Translations under genes and position numbers: made by a program
Shown here: in pieces, positions 10,877 through 21,310 of the stretch
How positions within the stretch are numbered: position 1 is the first letter of the stretch
How the letters are laid out: every line of letters begins with the position of its first letter
The notes under the pieces: model-generated
What the model was told of the DNA's origin: nothing
Database searches by the model: none
Seen by the model: only the letters and a program-made list of their open reading frames with translations
NCBI GenBank assembly: GCA_001567505.1
Contig: LLEU01000027.1
Span: 92,260 to 156,259 of the forward strand
DNA from: Acidobacteria bacterium OLB17
GTDB lineage: Bacteria > Acidobacteriota > Blastocatellia > Pyrinomonadales > Pyrinomonadaceae
Direction: 5' to 3'
Length of the DNA: 64,000 bases

Positions 10877-11337
10877 CACGCTTTCTGCGGTATCTCCTCA
10901 CCCTTTTCGAAGAACTCGAGCGACTCCGAATTCACACAATAACGTCGGCCGGTCGGCGGCGGGCCGTCCGGAAAAACGTGTCCTTGATGGCCGCCGCAGC
11001 GGGCACAGCGGATCTCGATACGGCGCATTCCGTACGAATTATCCTCGATCTCGGCAAGGTGCGACCGATCGAACGGAGCGTAGAACGAAGGCCAACCGGT
11101 GCCGGAATGGAATTTCTTTTCGGACGTAAAGAGCGGCAGGCCGCACAGACGACAGGCATACGTGCCCTCGAGCTCGTTGTCGAGAAGCGTGCCGCAGAAT
11201 GCCGGTTCCGTTCCGTGATCGAGCAGAATGCGCGCCTGCTCGGCGGTCAATGTTTCGGCCAACTCGCGGATCCGCTCTTCGCCAAGCGGCGAGATGTCGA
11301 AGCCCTTTTCAGATACTTGCCCAGCCATTTCTCCCAT
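10876..11337 (-). CDS. msrB: Peptide-methionine (R)-S-oxide reductase MsrB
   Basis: Reduces methionine-R-sulfoxide in proteins. The 153 residues carry the two zinc CxxC pairs (CRLCGLPLF and CARCGGHQGHVFPDG), the substrate segment FHSGTGWPSF, and the catalytic cysteine in RRYCVNSESLEF. Two start codons compete: the ATG at 11337 (MGEMAG), only 2 bp after an AGGAGG, and the ATG at 11328 (MAGQVS), 11 bp after it. The second has the more usual spacing. It sits 6 bp downstream of the antiporter gene and overlaps the DCC gene, giving an antiporter-msrB-DCC-mutS2 operon. Confidence 0.96.
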   Translation of the reverse strand: MGEMAGQVSEKGFDISPLGEERIRELAETLTAEQARILLDHGTEPAFCGTLLDNELEGTYACRLCGLPLFTSEKKFHSGTGWPSFYAPFDRSHLAEIEDNSYGMRRIEIRCARCGGHQGHVFPDGPPPTGRRYCVNSESLEFFEKGEEIPQKA

Positions 11338-11343
11338 TACCTC

Positions 11344-12363
11344 CTAGCCCCACCAAAACGCGGCGGCAACAATACAGTATAAACCGATAAGGGCCAGGCC
11401 TTCGAGCCAGATGGATTCGCCGTCGTAGATAATGAAGGCCGAAACGATCACTGCGAGCACGAGTGCGGCCAGCAAGAGCGGCGTCAGGATGAAGGAGAGT
11501 ATCGCTCCGCCAAGCACGAATGAGAGAAGGACAAGCACGGGGAAAAGCCCGAGAGCGACCTGCAGTGAGCTGTTCAGGATCACGCTGACGGCATAATCGG
11601 TCTGATTTCTCCATGCGAGCTGGATGCCGACGAGGTTCTCGATCGCATTTCCCGCGATCGCGACAACGACAAGTCCCGCGAATGCCGGTGCGATACCGAT
11701 CGACGCCATTGCCGGCTCAAGTCCCGCGACGAACCAATCCGAGACGAATGCGGCTCCCGCACCTGAAAGTGCGAGCATTGCGATCGACAGATAAGTCGGC
11801 CATGACGGTCCGTGCTCGCCGTTCTCGGCCGGAACGGCAAGGTCGCCCTTGATGAAAAAGTAGATGCTTGCGCCGAGAAGGACGAGCATCACGACGGCAA
11901 CAAAAGAATCAAGTCCGTCGATATGCATTCCTGCCGGCGTGTGCAATTCCTTTGCGAGCGTCGGCACGGCAAGCGCGGCGACGGCGAGCATCATCAAGGT
12001 GACGATCGTTTTCGGCGGCTCAGAATCAAAACGCTGCCTTCCGTTCTTCAGGCCGCCGAGGAAGATCGCAAATCCGAGCACAAGGATCGAGTTTCCGAGT
12101 ATCGATCCGACGAGTGCGGCCTGCACGACCTCGACAAGGCCGGCACGCAGGGCGAAGATGCAGACGAAAAGCTCCGGCAGGTTCCCGAGAGCGGATTGCA
12201 GTATGCCGGTCGCTCCGGGCCCAAGTTTCCTGCCTAGTTGGTCGGTCGATTCACCGACAATGACTGCAAGGAGTGCGAGGGCGGCGGCGGCCGCAACGAA
12301 GGCGACAAGTGCATTCGCACCCGCGTAATGGAGACGCCCGCGGCGGCGGTAAATGCCGCACAC
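11344..12363 (-). CDS. Ca2+/H+ antiporter, CaCA superfamily (ChaA/CAX-like); N-terminus probably disturbed
   Basis: Inner-membrane cation/proton exchanger with about 10-11 hydrophobic segments. The two alpha-repeat motifs of the superfamily are visible: LQSALGNLPELFV near residue 58 and VVVAIAGNAIENLVG near 228; VGESTDQL precedes the first. The first 14 residues (MCGIYRRRGRLHYA) do not look like a natural N-terminus. Just upstream, another frame encodes a hydrophobic helix (KLIVGLCAAFTAAAGVSI) after an ATG with a GGAGG site near 12404, so one or two indels near 12310-12390 may have cut off the true first helix. First gene of the operon with msrB, DCC and mutS2. Confidence 0.88.
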   Translation of the reverse strand: MCGIYRRRGRLHYAGANALVAFVAAAAALALLAVIVGESTDQLGRKLGPGATGILQSALGNLPELFVCIFALRAGLVEVVQAALVGSILGNSILVLGFAIFLGGLKNGRQRFDSEPPKTIVTLMMLAVAALAVPTLAKELHTPAGMHIDGLDSFVAVVMLVLLGASIYFFIKGDLAVPAENGEHGPSWPTYLSIAMLALSGAGAAFVSDWFVAGLEPAMASIGIAPAFAGLVVVAIAGNAIENLVGIQLAWRNQTDYAVSVILNSSLQVALGLFPVLVLLSFVLGGAILSFILTPLLLAALVLAVIVSAFIIYDGESIWLEGLALIGLYCIVAAAFWWG

Positions 12364-12473
12364 AGGCCAACGATCAACTTTTGCTTTCTTTCCGTATCAT
12401 CACCTCCGGCTCTGCCGCAAACGGCGGAGTATGCGCTATATTTTGAGATCAGGTTTCAAATATACCCCAAAAT

Positions 12474-12947
12474 ATGAAAGATCCATCCCACGCGTTGGGT
12501 GTCGAAACAGGCGTCTATCGTGTAAAGTTCGGCTTTGCGTACTTTGGAATGTACGCTCTTTGCCTCGCTCTTTCGGGCCTGGGCATCCTGATGTTCATGG
12601 GCGTTGCCTCTGTCGGCGAGAAGATCGGAGCGGCCATTTTTACGGTGTTCCTTTCGCTTCCGCTCGTCTTTTTGGTGCTGCGGACAGTTCCCGCAATATT
12701 CGATGAGCTTCGCGTATTTGAGAACGGATTTACGTACAAAAGCCGAAAGGGGATCGCAACGTGCCTCTGGAGCCAGGTGAAGGACCGAGCGGGAATTCTT
12801 GATGTCGACAATCGCATCAAGGTCGCCTCGGTCGAGAAGCGGAACAAGGAAAAGATCGTCTTTGCCTTCGGGATGCGCGGCCTCGATGTCATCGCACGTG
12901 AGCTCGACAAATATGAATTCTCGAAGATCCCGCGTCGGAAAAGATAA
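12474..12947 (+). CDS. Two-TM membrane protein with PH-like C-terminal domain (DUF6585-like), copy 1
   Basis: 157 residues, not firmly recognised. There are two hydrophobic helices (about 22-45 and 52-75) followed by a soluble beta-rich segment with ELRVFENGFTYKSRKG and a basic tail. The arrangement 'two TM helices then ...ENGFxYxS... and a tryptophan-containing strand' repeats in the next reading frame (ELAVHENGFIYTSANVP), so the two are homologous modules. The stop TAA follows an AAAA run; adding one A would fuse the two into one protein of about 311 residues (see findings). Start ATG at 12474. Confidence 0.7.
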   Translation: MKDPSHALGVETGVYRVKFGFAYFGMYALCLALSGLGILMFMGVASVGEKIGAAIFTVFLSLPLVFLVLRTVPAIFDELRVFENGFTYKSRKGIATCLWSQVKDRAGILDVDNRIKVASVEKRNKEKIVFAFGMRGLDVIARELDKYEFSKIPRRKR

Positions 12948-12991
12948 CTGCGGCAGAAGCCGCGGCCCTCGAACCGAAGGATCTCGGCACC

Positions 12992-13408
12992 TTGCGTGCG
13001 ACGTACCGCGTAAAGAATTCGGTCGCGGAGCTGATCCCGCTCGCGATGCTGCTTCTTTTGGTCGGATTAGGAGTTCTCTTGCCCGTTGCGAACGAGAATC
13101 TCTGGCTGATCCCGGCGTGCTCGGTCCCGCTTGCGCTCCCTTTCTGCATTTACGCCTGGATGCTTATAAAAGGCCGGAAGGACGAGCTGGCCGTCCACGA
13201 GAACGGTTTCATCTACACGTCAGCAAATGTGCCGGTCACGTGCTTTTGGCATGAGATCGAGGATTACTCGCTTGTCCGCCGCAGTCCTGAGATCTCGGCG
13301 ATCAAGAAGAGGAACGGCCCTTGGATAACGATCGCGCACAATATGGGCGGCCAGGACGAATTGCGGCCTCACCTGCGGACGGTGGTCAAGGCGCCCGTTC
13401 AGGACTGA
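12992..13408 (+). CDS. Two-TM membrane protein with PH-like domain, copy 2 (possibly second half of a fused protein)
   Basis: 138 residues from a TTG. Two hydrophobic helices (about 13-33 and 38-60), then ELAVHENGFIYTSANVP and a beta-rich tail. The frame stays open upstream to the end of copy 1 with protein-like sequence (ITAAEAAALEPKDLGTLRAT) that parallels copy 1's start. No good start codon or ribosome site exists there, so this half may not be an independent gene. The end overlaps the end of lpxD by about 10 bp (convergent). Function unknown. Confidence 0.6.
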   Translation: MRATYRVKNSVAELIPLAMLLLLVGLGVLLPVANENLWLIPACSVPLALPFCIYAWMLIKGRKDELAVHENGFIYTSANVPVTCFWHEIEDYSLVRRSPEISAIKKRNGPWITIAHNMGGQDELRPHLRTVVKAPVQD

Positions 13409-14432
13409 TCGCTGCTGTCGCCCGTCAACCTTCGTTCGAGTTCGCGAACCTTTCGCCCGATCTGCCCAAGCCGCTGAAAGACGGCCATCGACCGCAGCCA
13501 TTCGCGATTGTCGAATGCGGGAATGCCGGAGATGACGCGTCCCGGCTCGACATCGTGCGAGGTAGCGGATTTTGCCGTGATGACGGCGTCGTCGCCGACC
13601 TTCAGATGGCCGGCGATGCCGACCTGGCCGGCGAGAATGACGCGTTTTCCGATGTGCGAAGTTCCGGCAAGTCCCGTTTGAGCGCAGATTAATGCGTCCT
13701 CATCGACCGTACATGAATGCCCGATCTGGACGAGGTTGTCGATCTTTGCTCCGCGTCGGATCCGCGTCTCTCCGACAGAAGCACAGTCGATCGCGGTGTT
13801 CGCTCCGATCTCGACATCGTCCTCAAGGACGACACGGCCGGCTGCGGGATCTTAAGCCACGATTTTTCGGGCGTTTTTGCATATCCGAAGCCGTCCGAGC
13901 CGATCGTCGTGTTGTTGTGGATCGTGCACCGTCTGCCGATCTCGCAATTCTCGCGGACGGAAACGCCGGAATGTATGGTCGTGCCTTCGCCGACGCGGAC
14001 ATTCTCGTAGATGGTCACATTCGGCAATATCCGAACGCCTTTTTCGATGACCGCGTTCGGGCCGATAACGGCGTTCGCGTGGATCTCGGTTTCGGGATCG
14101 ACAGACGCCGTTGGGTCGATCACGGCGGAAGAATGGACGAACGGCGTGAGTGCCGGCTCGGGAAAGAAAGCCCGTAAAGCCTTTGTATATGCAAGATACG
14201 GGTCTTTTGCCCGAAGAACGGCGATGTCGCCGCGTTCAATTGCGGTGTCTGTCGCAAGGAAGATCGCTGATGCGTTCGTTGCGGCTACCTGCGAGGTATA
14301 TTTTGGGTTCGCAAGGAAGGTCACCTCACCTTTTTGAGCAAGGTCGAGGCCTGCGGCCGAGACGATCTCGAGGGTTGGTTCGCCGCTCTCGATCGTCGAA
14401 TCTGCGATCTTTGCAAGTTCCGATAACTTCAT
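13399..14432 (-). CDS. lpxD: UDP-3-O-acylglucosamine N-acyltransferase LpxD (frameshift near 13850)
   Basis: Third step of lipid A synthesis; its presence implies a lipopolysaccharide outer membrane. The start ATG at 14432 gives MKLSELAKIADST; upstream in-frame codons are not needed. The N-terminal uridine-binding domain is followed by left-handed beta-helix hexapeptides (VIDPTASVDPETEIHANAVI) and the signature GSDGFGYA. After WLKIPQ the frame is lost, but a single missing base near 13848-13856 restores GRVVLEDDVEIGANTAIDCA, then KIDNLVQIGHSCTV with the catalytic histidine, and a normal C-terminus to 13399. The corrected length is 344 residues, normal for the family. Confidence 0.95.
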
Positions 14433-14577
14433 TGGTAATAAATGTTGTAAAACATCGCCCCGATATGCAAGACTATTTGTAGCAAACAAAAGGTTCCGCA
14501 CAAAGACATCCCCGTCTTTTGTTGTGTCTCTCCAAGAAATTTAATTTTACTTGATCAGTCGGAGGTATCGATTTTGT

Positions 14578-15147
14578 ATGACCGAGATGAGTGCCGCAGT
14601 TCAGAGAGGAAACGTGTCAGAGAACCTTAAACACAGGCCATTGCAGCAGCAGAAGGCTTCAGGAGGCCGTTGGAACAGCCTAATTGCCACCAATACCGCG
14701 ATCGCGATCGGCAGTCGCGTCCACGGTTCGAAATCCGAGATCTACGTCAACGGGATGTGCGTGGAGCTCGGGAAGGGAAGCGTCAGCTGCCCGAGCATCG
14801 TCGTCGTGAACGGCGAACCGAAATTCCAGGAAGGGCGTGAGGTCTTGCAGAATCCGACCGTCGTTGTCGAGGTGATCGCGAACGATGTCGATCCGCTTGG
14901 CCGTGCCGAGCGACTCGAAGGCTACTTAGCTCTGCCGAGTATCAAGGAATGCCTTCTCGTGCGGTCGGACCAAATGCGTATCGAGCATTACGTTCGGCAG
15001 AATGCGAAACAGTGGCTCTACAAGATCTACGACGAACGCGATGACGTGGCGTCGATCGATACACTCAACTGCAAGGTCTCGGTCGCCGAGATCTACGCGA
15101 AGGTCGATGTTCGAACTTCCGGGCTTAACTCGAGAGCAATAAACTAA
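14578..15147 (+). CDS. Uma2-family (PD-(D/E)xK fold) protein, probably degenerate
   Basis: About 189 residues. Uma2/DUF820 proteins have a restriction-endonuclease-like fold. Visible family segments are CPSIVVVNGEP, NPTVVVEVIANDVD and YLALPSIKECLLV. In active-looking members the first reads PDxxV and a lysine precedes the tyrosine of the third; here the aspartate is serine and no lysine is in place, so nuclease activity is doubtful. The start is set by the GGAGG at 14561, 12 bp before ATG 14578; an upstream TTG at 14551 has no such site. A strong terminator follows. The biological role of Uma2 proteins is not established. Confidence 0.75.
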   Translation: MTEMSAAVQRGNVSENLKHRPLQQQKASGGRWNSLIATNTAIAIGSRVHGSKSEIYVNGMCVELGKGSVSCPSIVVVNGEPKFQEGREVLQNPTVVVEVIANDVDPLGRAERLEGYLALPSIKECLLVRSDQMRIEHYVRQNAKQWLYKIYDERDDVASIDTLNCKVSVAEIYAKVDVRTSGLNSRAIN

Positions 15148-15166
15148 AATTTCAGCTAAAAATGAA

Positions 15167-15214
15167 CGAGAGCAGACGGGCGAGGAGTTTGCCCTTCTGC
15201 TCTCGCGGTTTTTT
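15167..15214 (+). terminator. Rho-independent terminator of the Uma2-like gene
   Basis: Arms CGAGAGCAGA (15167-15176) and TCTGCTCTCG (15196-15205) pair perfectly, with an inner GGGC/GCCC extension, followed by CGG and six T (15209-15214). It lies 19 bp after the stop at 15147 and faces the convergent lipoprotein gene. Confidence 0.9.
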
Positions 15215-15238
15215 GGCCTGGCGAGCGACTGCGCGCCG

Positions 15239-15735
15239 TTATTTTCGCATCATCGTCTGCTGCTCGGATTTTACGAGCCATTCGCCGTCGCGTTTTACGA
15301 ACGTGTCGGTGATGCGGGCGCTTCCCGATGCACCGTTCTTCAGCGTGATCTTTTGTGTGTATTGGAACACGGCCGAATCCTCGCTGAAACTTAGGAGCTC
15401 CGCATCGGTGATGACGAACGTCTTGACGGTCCGTTCTTTCTTGATGTTGGCGAGTGCTTCGTTCTTGTCCTGAACCTTGCCGTCAACGCCGGTGAGCACG
15501 AAATCTTCCGTCATATTCTTTGCAAGAAAAGAGATATCGCCGTCGAGAACCGCCTGTGTCAGGTTCTTTTCAAGCAGAAGAAGTTCGTTGAAGACGTCCT
15601 GTTTTGAGGGTGCGGCCTTGGCCGGAGCTTGTGCGGTATTCGCCGGCGGTGGCCGGCCGGGCGTTCTTTGTCTTCGCCAAGCTGGCAAGCGTACATTACG
15701 GCGGCGATCAGTCCGAGGGCTAGTAGGGATCTCAT
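15239..15735 (-). CDS. Lipoprotein with SnoaL-like/DUF4440 domain (frameshift near 15650)
   Basis: The NTF2-like fold protein begins at ATG 15735 with MRSLLALGLIAAVMYACQLG, a lipoprotein signal peptide whose cysteine follows a lipobox-like AVMYA. The frame then shifts within the GC-rich CCGGCCGGCCACCGCCGG near 15640-15665 into the frame carrying the mature domain: NELLLLEKNLTQAVLDGD, FLAKNMTEDFVLTG and DTFVKRDGEWLVKSEQQT, typical of DUF4440. One added base gives 165 residues in frame. The domain can bind small molecules, but no substrate can be inferred. The gene is convergent with the Uma2-like gene. Confidence 0.8.
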
Positions 15736-15865
15736 AAAAAATCGTCCTTAATTCGGTACCAGAATTCTAAAAAATACGGGCATAGTATCGTATGGAAAGC
15801 GTTTTCGTGCAACAGCCGCCTGACGAAACCAAATGAAGCGGTTCGAGTGCGAAATTTCGGACCTT

Positions 15866-18139
15866 CTACATAAGGCTTACCGGGTCGATCTCGACGAAGG
15901 CAAACCGCATTTCGACGCCCCGATCTTCGGCCTCGGCAAGGCCGATGTCCAGGACATTTCGCAGGTCCCGCCGCGATTCCGAACGCAGGATGATCTGCAT
16001 TCGATATTCGTTCTTGAGGCGAGCTATCGAGGCCGATGCAGGCCCGACGATACGCACGGCCTTTTTCGAGTTTGCCGAGTCGAGAGAACGGCGGATGGCG
16101 TTCGCGATACCTTTAGCGCGCCCGAGGTCGGGATGCCGCACCATGATCGACGCAAGCGCGACGACCGGCGGATAGCGGAAATTCTCGCGGAATCTCAGCT
16201 CGTCGGCGTAAAAGCCGTCGTAATCCTGCTCGACGGCACGGCGCAGGGCGTAATGATCGGGATGATAGGTTTGGATGATCACGCGTCCCGGTTTGTCGCC
16301 GCGTCCCGAACGCCCCGCGACCTGCGTGATCATCTGGAACGTCCGCTCGGCCGAACGCAGGTCGGGAATGCCCAATCCGATATCGACGCCGACGACGCCG
16401 ACGAGCGTCACGTTCGGGAAGTCGTGTCCTTTTGAGATCATCTGAGTGCCGACAAGCATATCGATGCGGCCCTCGGCGAAATCGAGAAGCTTCTTTTCGA
16501 GCTCGCCCCGCCGCGTGATGGAATCACGGTCGATGCGTTCGATCTTCAGGTCCGGGAATTTTTTTAGTGAGTTGGTCGGCGATGTTCTCAGTGCCCTCGC
16601 CGACGAAGTAGAGGAACTCGCTCTCGCATTTCGGGCAGATGCGCGGGGCCGGTTCACCGTAGCCGCAGTAATGACAAGTTAGGCGCGCTTCGCGGCGATG
16701 GAACGTAAGCGTAATGTCGCAGTTCTTGCACTTGAGCATCTCGCCGCAAGAGCGGCAGAGAACGAACTGCGAGAAACCGCGGCGGTTCATCAGGACGATC
16801 ATCTGCTCACCGCGTTGTGCCGCCTGCGAGATCGCATCCAAGAGCTCCTGCGAAAGCCCGACGTCTTTGCCCTCGCGTTTGAAGACGTCACGCATATCGA
16901 TGAGCTCGGCCGAGGCAAGCGGGCGGCCGCCGATACGTTCCGGCATCGAAAGGAGCGTGTATTTGCCGTGCCGTGCGTTATAGAAGGATTCCATTGCGGG
17001 AGTGGCCGAGCCAAGCACGATCGCCGCTCCCGCGAAATTCGCGCGCATCACCGCGACGTCTCGGGCGTTGTAGAAGGGCGATTCCCATTGGCGGTAGGCC
17101 GGGTCGTGTTCCTCGTCAACGATGATTAGCCCGATGTTCTCGAGCGGAGCGAAAACGGCCGAGCGAGTGCCGATCGCCACACGTGCATCACCCGTTCGGA
17201 TGCGCCGCCATTCATCGAACCGCTCGCCCTGAGAAAGGCCCGAATGAAGGATCGCGACCTCCGAGCCGAAGGCCGCACGAAGCTGCCGCGAGAAAACGGG
17301 CGTTAAGGCGATCTCGGGTACGAGCATCAGGCAGAATGCCCGCCTGCGAGCGTGTGGCTGATCGCGCGGAAATAGACCTCCGTCTTTCCGCTGCCCGTAA
17401 CGCCGTGGAGCAGGAACGCCTTGAACTCGCCTGCCTCGATCGCGTCCGTTATCTGTCCGACTGCGTTCGCCTGATGCTCCGTGAGAGCGATCTCATGCCG
17501 CTCAGGCGACTTTTCGACGGAAAGAGGGTTGCGGAATACGTCCTGAACAAAAACTTCGAGGAAACGCCTCCTAACGAGCGTGTTGACCGGCGAAGCGCCG
17601 ACGCCGGCCCCATCAAGCAGATCCGTCCAGAGCATTTCGCCGCCCGCGGCGGAGATCGTGTCGAGTATCGCCTCTTGAGCTTTTGTGAGCGGCTTGGCCG
17701 CATCGGCAGACGCCGGATCAAGCAGTTTGACGGCCTTTCGGCGCTTTGGGCGGACCGTTTCCGAGCTGAGCCCTGCTGGAAGCGCCGCTTTGAGCATCTC
17801 GCCCCAGAATGACGCGTAATAATCGGCCGTCCATTCCGTCAGCCGCAGTATCTCGTTGGTGATCAGAGAGTCGTCGTCGAGGAACTCTATCGCGGGACGG
17901 ATCTTCTTCGGGTCGATATCGAGATCCGCCGGGAGTTCGTTGTGGACGGCGACAACAAACCCGATCAATCGACGTTTTCCGAAAGGCACGCGCACGCGCT
18001 GTCCCAATTCCGGGCGCACGTTGCTGTCCGACGGCACCGTGTAGGCGAAGGTGCGTTGGAGCGGAAGGGGAAGCGCGGCCTCGATGAATCGGATCGCTTC
18101 AGCTTTCGTTTTATTTCCTGCGAGCGTCAATGTCTGCAA
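15866..18139 (-). CDS. priA: Primosomal replication restart helicase PriA (two frameshifts)
   Basis: Reloads the replisome at stalled forks. In order: the N-terminal DNA-binding domain ([20 protein letters not shown]), a helicase core with Walker [16 protein letters not shown] and the DEEHD box ([11 protein letters not shown]), zinc cysteines ([29 protein letters not shown]), and helicase motifs V and VI ([26 protein letters not shown]). Two indels interrupt it: a missing C near 17330 (GCCTGATG should read GCCCTGATG, giving [13 protein letters not shown]) and an extra A in the A7 run at 16559-16565 ([14 protein letters not shown]). Corrected length is about 757 residues. The start is uncertain; TTG at 18139 or 18130 are candidates. 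Confidence 0.93.
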
Positions 18140-18230
18140 TCTTACAGGATTCTTGTCTCGGGAGTGAACGGCGTAGAGCTTGCAGCACCGGCATAAGCAA
18201 ATGGGTCGCGTTTGGGTTAGAATTACCGTT

Positions 18231-18742
18231 ATGAGCGAGATGTTTGTACGGGCGAAGAGAAAAGGAAATTCAATCCCGTTTTCCTGATCGGGATCGTGAT
18301 AGGTGTGCTTGCCGTCGGTGCGGCGATCTTTTATCTCGCGCAAAAGCCGTCGATCGAGGATCAGACGCAGCAGATTCTCGACACCGCTGCAAAACCCGGA
18401 AGTCCTGAATTCGCAGAGCTTAACAAGGACATCATCATCGCCACCAACGACAACGAGACAATAGAATCGCCCACGGGCCTCGGCACCATCTCGATGTTCA
18501 TCAAAGGCCAGATCCGAAATAAAGGAACTCACGACATCTCTGTCCTCGAAGTGAATGTCTCGGTCGTCGATCGACAAAAGCAGGTCGTAAAAGAGCGGCG
18601 GCTGCTTTTCGTGCCGGGGCAGCATCCGGTCCTGAAAGCGGGTGAGACGGTGCCGGTCTCGCTCACGCTTGACGGCTTCGATCCTAAGGCCGAGCGTGCG
18701 CTTATCTACTGGCGTGTGACGGCGATCAAAGCGGCATCTTGA
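18231..18742 (+). CDS. Membrane-anchored protein with FxLYD/DUF2393-like domain (frameshift near 18267)
   Basis: The ATG at 18231 starts MSEMFVRAKRKG, which runs into a stop after 18 codons. One added A in the AAA at about 18267-18269 joins it to the frame FNPVFLIGIVIGVLAVGAAI, a single membrane helix, and on to the end: 170 residues in all. The periplasmic part has MFIKGQIRNKGTHDISVLEV and LKAGETVPVSLTLDGF, a beta-sandwich pattern seen in FxLYD/DUF2393 proteins. Function unknown. It is divergent from priA and upstream of lon. Confidence 0.7.
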
Positions 18743-18794
18743 GGCCGCACGCATTTTTGCCCTTTAAAAGCATATTTTTTAACATTAAGACCAT

Positions 18795-21218
18795 ATGATC
18801 GAAGGCGAAGATTTTACGGTCGCGCTCAGCGACCCCGAGATCGTTGAACCCATGATGCAGGTGCCGCCCGTGCTTCCGGTGCTGCCGCTCAGGGATATTG
18901 TCATTTATCCGTTCATGATCGTCCCGCTCTTTGTCTCGCGTGACCGTTCGATAAAGGCGGTCGAAGAGGCGTTAAAAGAGAATCGGATGATCCTTCTCGT
19001 CTCGCAAAAGGACGTGAACAAAGAGGAACCCGTAAAGGAAGATCTTTACTCGGTCGGGACGGTCGCGATCATTATGCGGATGCTCAAGCTGCCGGACGGG
19101 CGCATCCGTATTCTCATTCAGGGGCTTTCGCGATGTCGAGTAGGCGACGTTGATCCGTCCGGAGATCACATAAAGGCGTCGGTCACGCCGATCTCTGAAC
19201 CGCTTGCACCTGAGAATTCGCTCGAGGTCGAGGCCCTCATCCGGAATGTTCGCAGCTCGATGGAGCGTGCGATGAAGCTCGGCAAACCGATCTCGCCGGA
19301 GGTCGTTGCGATCCTTGCCAACCTCGATGACGCCGGACGGCTTGCCGATCTTTCGGCCTCGAATCTCGAACTTGGCCTCGCGGACGCACAGTCCGTTCTC
19401 GACATTGAAGACCCGATCGCGCGGCTGCGGCGCGTGAACGAGGTCCTTGAGCGGGAACTCGAGGTGCTGACGTTCCAGCACGAAATAAATACCCAGGCTC
19501 GTGCGGATATGGACCGCTCGCAGCGTGAATATTTTCTTCGGCAGCAGCTAAAGGCGATCCAGAATGAACTCGGCGAAAGCAGTGAGCTATCAGAAGAGAT
19601 CAACAGCTACCATGACAAGATCGCCAACGCGAAAATGCCTGAGGCGGTTCAGGCCGAGGCTCAGCGTCAGCTCAAGAAATTCGAGCGGATGCATCCCGAT
19701 ACGGCCGAGACCTCGACATTGCGGAATTGGCTCGACATCGTGCTGGACCTTCCGTGGTCAACGGCCTCCGAGGACAATCTCGACCTCGCGGCCGCCCAGA
19801 AGATCCTCGACGAGGACCACTACGGCCTCCCGCGCGTAAAAGAACGTATTATCGAGGCCCTCGCCGTTCGTAAACTGCGGAAAAAGCCGAAAGGTTCGAT
19901 CTTATGCCTTGTTGGCCCTCCGGGAGTAGGCAAAACGAGCCTCGGGCGGTCGGTCGCTCGAGCGCTCGGACGCAAATTCGTTCGTTTAAGCCTTGGCGGC
20001 CTAAACGACGAGGCCGAGATCCGCGGCCACCGGCGAACCTATGTCGGCGCGATGCCGGGCCGTATCATTACGGCCATCCATCAGGCCAAGACGAACAATC
20101 CGCTCATAATGCTTGACGAGATCGACAAGGTCGGCACGCATTTTCGCGGCGACCCGAGCGCGGCACTCCTTGAAGTACTCGACCCCGAGCAGAATTTTGC
20201 CTTTCGCGACAACTACCTAGGGGTTCAGTTCGATCTCTCGAATGTCATCTTTATGACGACGGCAAATGTGCTCGAGACGATCCAGCCGGCCCTGCGGGAC
20301 CGAATGGAGGTGATCACAATTGCGGGCTACACCGCAAGCGAGAAGCTCGAGATCGCACGCCGCCACGTGATCCCGAAACAGATCGAAGACAACGGCTTGA
20401 CGGCAAAGGACGTGAAGTTCGATAAGCGTGCGATCCTGCGGATCATTGGCGAATATACGCAGGAGGCCGGGCTTCGACAGCTCGAACGCGAGATCGGCAA
20501 GGTGTGTCGAAAGGTCGCCCGCCGAAAGGCCGAAGCCAAGCGAAAGGTGTCGGCGGTGAAGGTCACGGCCGAGAATATCACCGATTTTCTGCGTGTTCCG
20601 AAAATACACGTCGAACGAGCGCCGACCAAGGATTCGATCGGCACGGTTACAGGCCTTGCATGGACAGCGGTCGGCGGCGAGATCTTGATCATCGAAGCAC
20701 TGCGGACACGCGGAAAAGGGAAACTGCTCCTTACCGGCCAACTGGGCGAGGTGATGCAGGAATCAGCGCAGGCAGCGTTCACGTTCGCAAAAAGCCGCTT
20801 TGCCGAACTTGGCATCGAAGAGGATGTGCTTGAGAAATTCGACATCCACATTCACCTGCCGGAAGGTGCGATCCCGAAGGACGGCCCGTCTGCGGGTATC
20901 GGAATGGCTACGGCCCTTGTCTCCGTGCTTTCGCGGCGGCCGGTACGCCACACCATGGCGATGACCGGCGAGATCACACTTCGTGGCAACGTGCTCCCGA
21001 TCGGCGGAGTCAAAGAAAAACTGCTTGCCGCACGGCGCGCCAAGGTCAAAACCGTGATCCTGCCGAAGGCAAATGAACGCGACCTTGTCGATCTTCCGCA
21101 GGAAGTTCACGATGATTTGAAGTTTATTTTTGTTGAGAATGTGCTTGAAGTGTTCGACGCCGCCTTGCGTCCGGCACCGCGAAAAGCCAAGGCAAAGAAG
21201 GCCGGCGGGACAAAATAA
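18795..21218 (+). CDS. lon: ATP-dependent protease Lon
   Basis: Cytoplasmic AAA+ protease that degrades misfolded and regulatory proteins. The 807 residues show the N-terminal LON substrate domain ([19 protein letters not shown]), a coiled-coil linker, the AAA+ module with Walker [16 protein letters not shown] near residue 374 and Walker [12 protein letters not shown], and the C-terminal serine protease domain with [15 protein letters not shown] (catalytic serine about residue 698) and [13 protein letters not shown] (catalytic lysine). Complete and in frame. It begins without an obvious ribosome site (ACCATATG). The gene is 52 bp after the upstream membrane protein. Confidence 0.98.
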   Translation: MIEGEDFTVALSDPEIVEPMMQVPPVLPVLPLRDIVIYPFMIVPLFVSRDRSIKAVEEALKENRMILLVSQKDVNKEEPVKEDLYSVGTVAIIMRMLKLPDGRIRILIQGLSRCRVGDVDPSGDHIKASVTPISEPLAPENSLEVEALIRNVRSSMERAMKLGKPISPEVVAILANLDDAGRLADLSASNLELGLADAQSVLDIEDPIARLRRVNEVLERELEVLTFQHEINTQARADMDRSQREYFLRQQLKAIQNELGESSELSEEINSYHDKIANAKMPEAVQAEAQRQLKKFERMHPDTAETSTLRNWLDIVLDLPWSTASEDNLDLAAAQKILDEDHYGLPRVKERIIEALAVRKLRKKPKGSILCLVGPPGVGKTSLGRSVARALGRKFVRLSLGGLNDEAEIRGHRRTYVGAMPGRIITAIHQAKTNNPLIMLDEIDKVGTHFRGDPSAALLEVLDPEQNFAFRDNYLGVQFDLSNVIFMTTANVLETIQPALRDRMEVITIAGYTASEKLEIARRHVIPKQIEDNGLTAKDVKFDKRAILRIIGEYTQEAGLRQLEREIGKVCRKVARRKAEAKRKVSAVKVTAENITDFLRVPKIHVERAPTKDSIGTVTGLAWTAVGGEILIIEALRTRGKGKLLLTGQLGEVMQESAQAAFTFAKSRFAELGIEEDVLEKFDIHIHLPEGAIPKDGPSAGIGMATALVSVLSRRPVRHTMAMTGEITLRGNVLPIGGVKEKLLAARRAKVKTVILPKANERDLVDLPQEVHDDLKFIFVENVLEVFDAALRPAPRKAKAKKAGGTK

Positions 21219-21274
21219 GCCAGGGAAATGGCCGGAAAATACGGGAATGCCTTATTTTATAATGGTTTCAAGCA

Positions 21275-21304
21275 TTGACCTGACGTTTTTGGAGTTGTTA
21301 AAAT
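21275..21304 (+). promoter_or_regulatory. Sigma-70-type promoter for the lytic transglycosylase gene
   Basis: TTGACC at 21275-21280 and TAAAAT at 21299-21304 are 18 bp apart, predicting transcription from about 21311 and a leader of about 165 bases before ATG 21478. Inferred from consensus only. Confidence 0.6.
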
Positions 21305-21310
21305 CATAAG

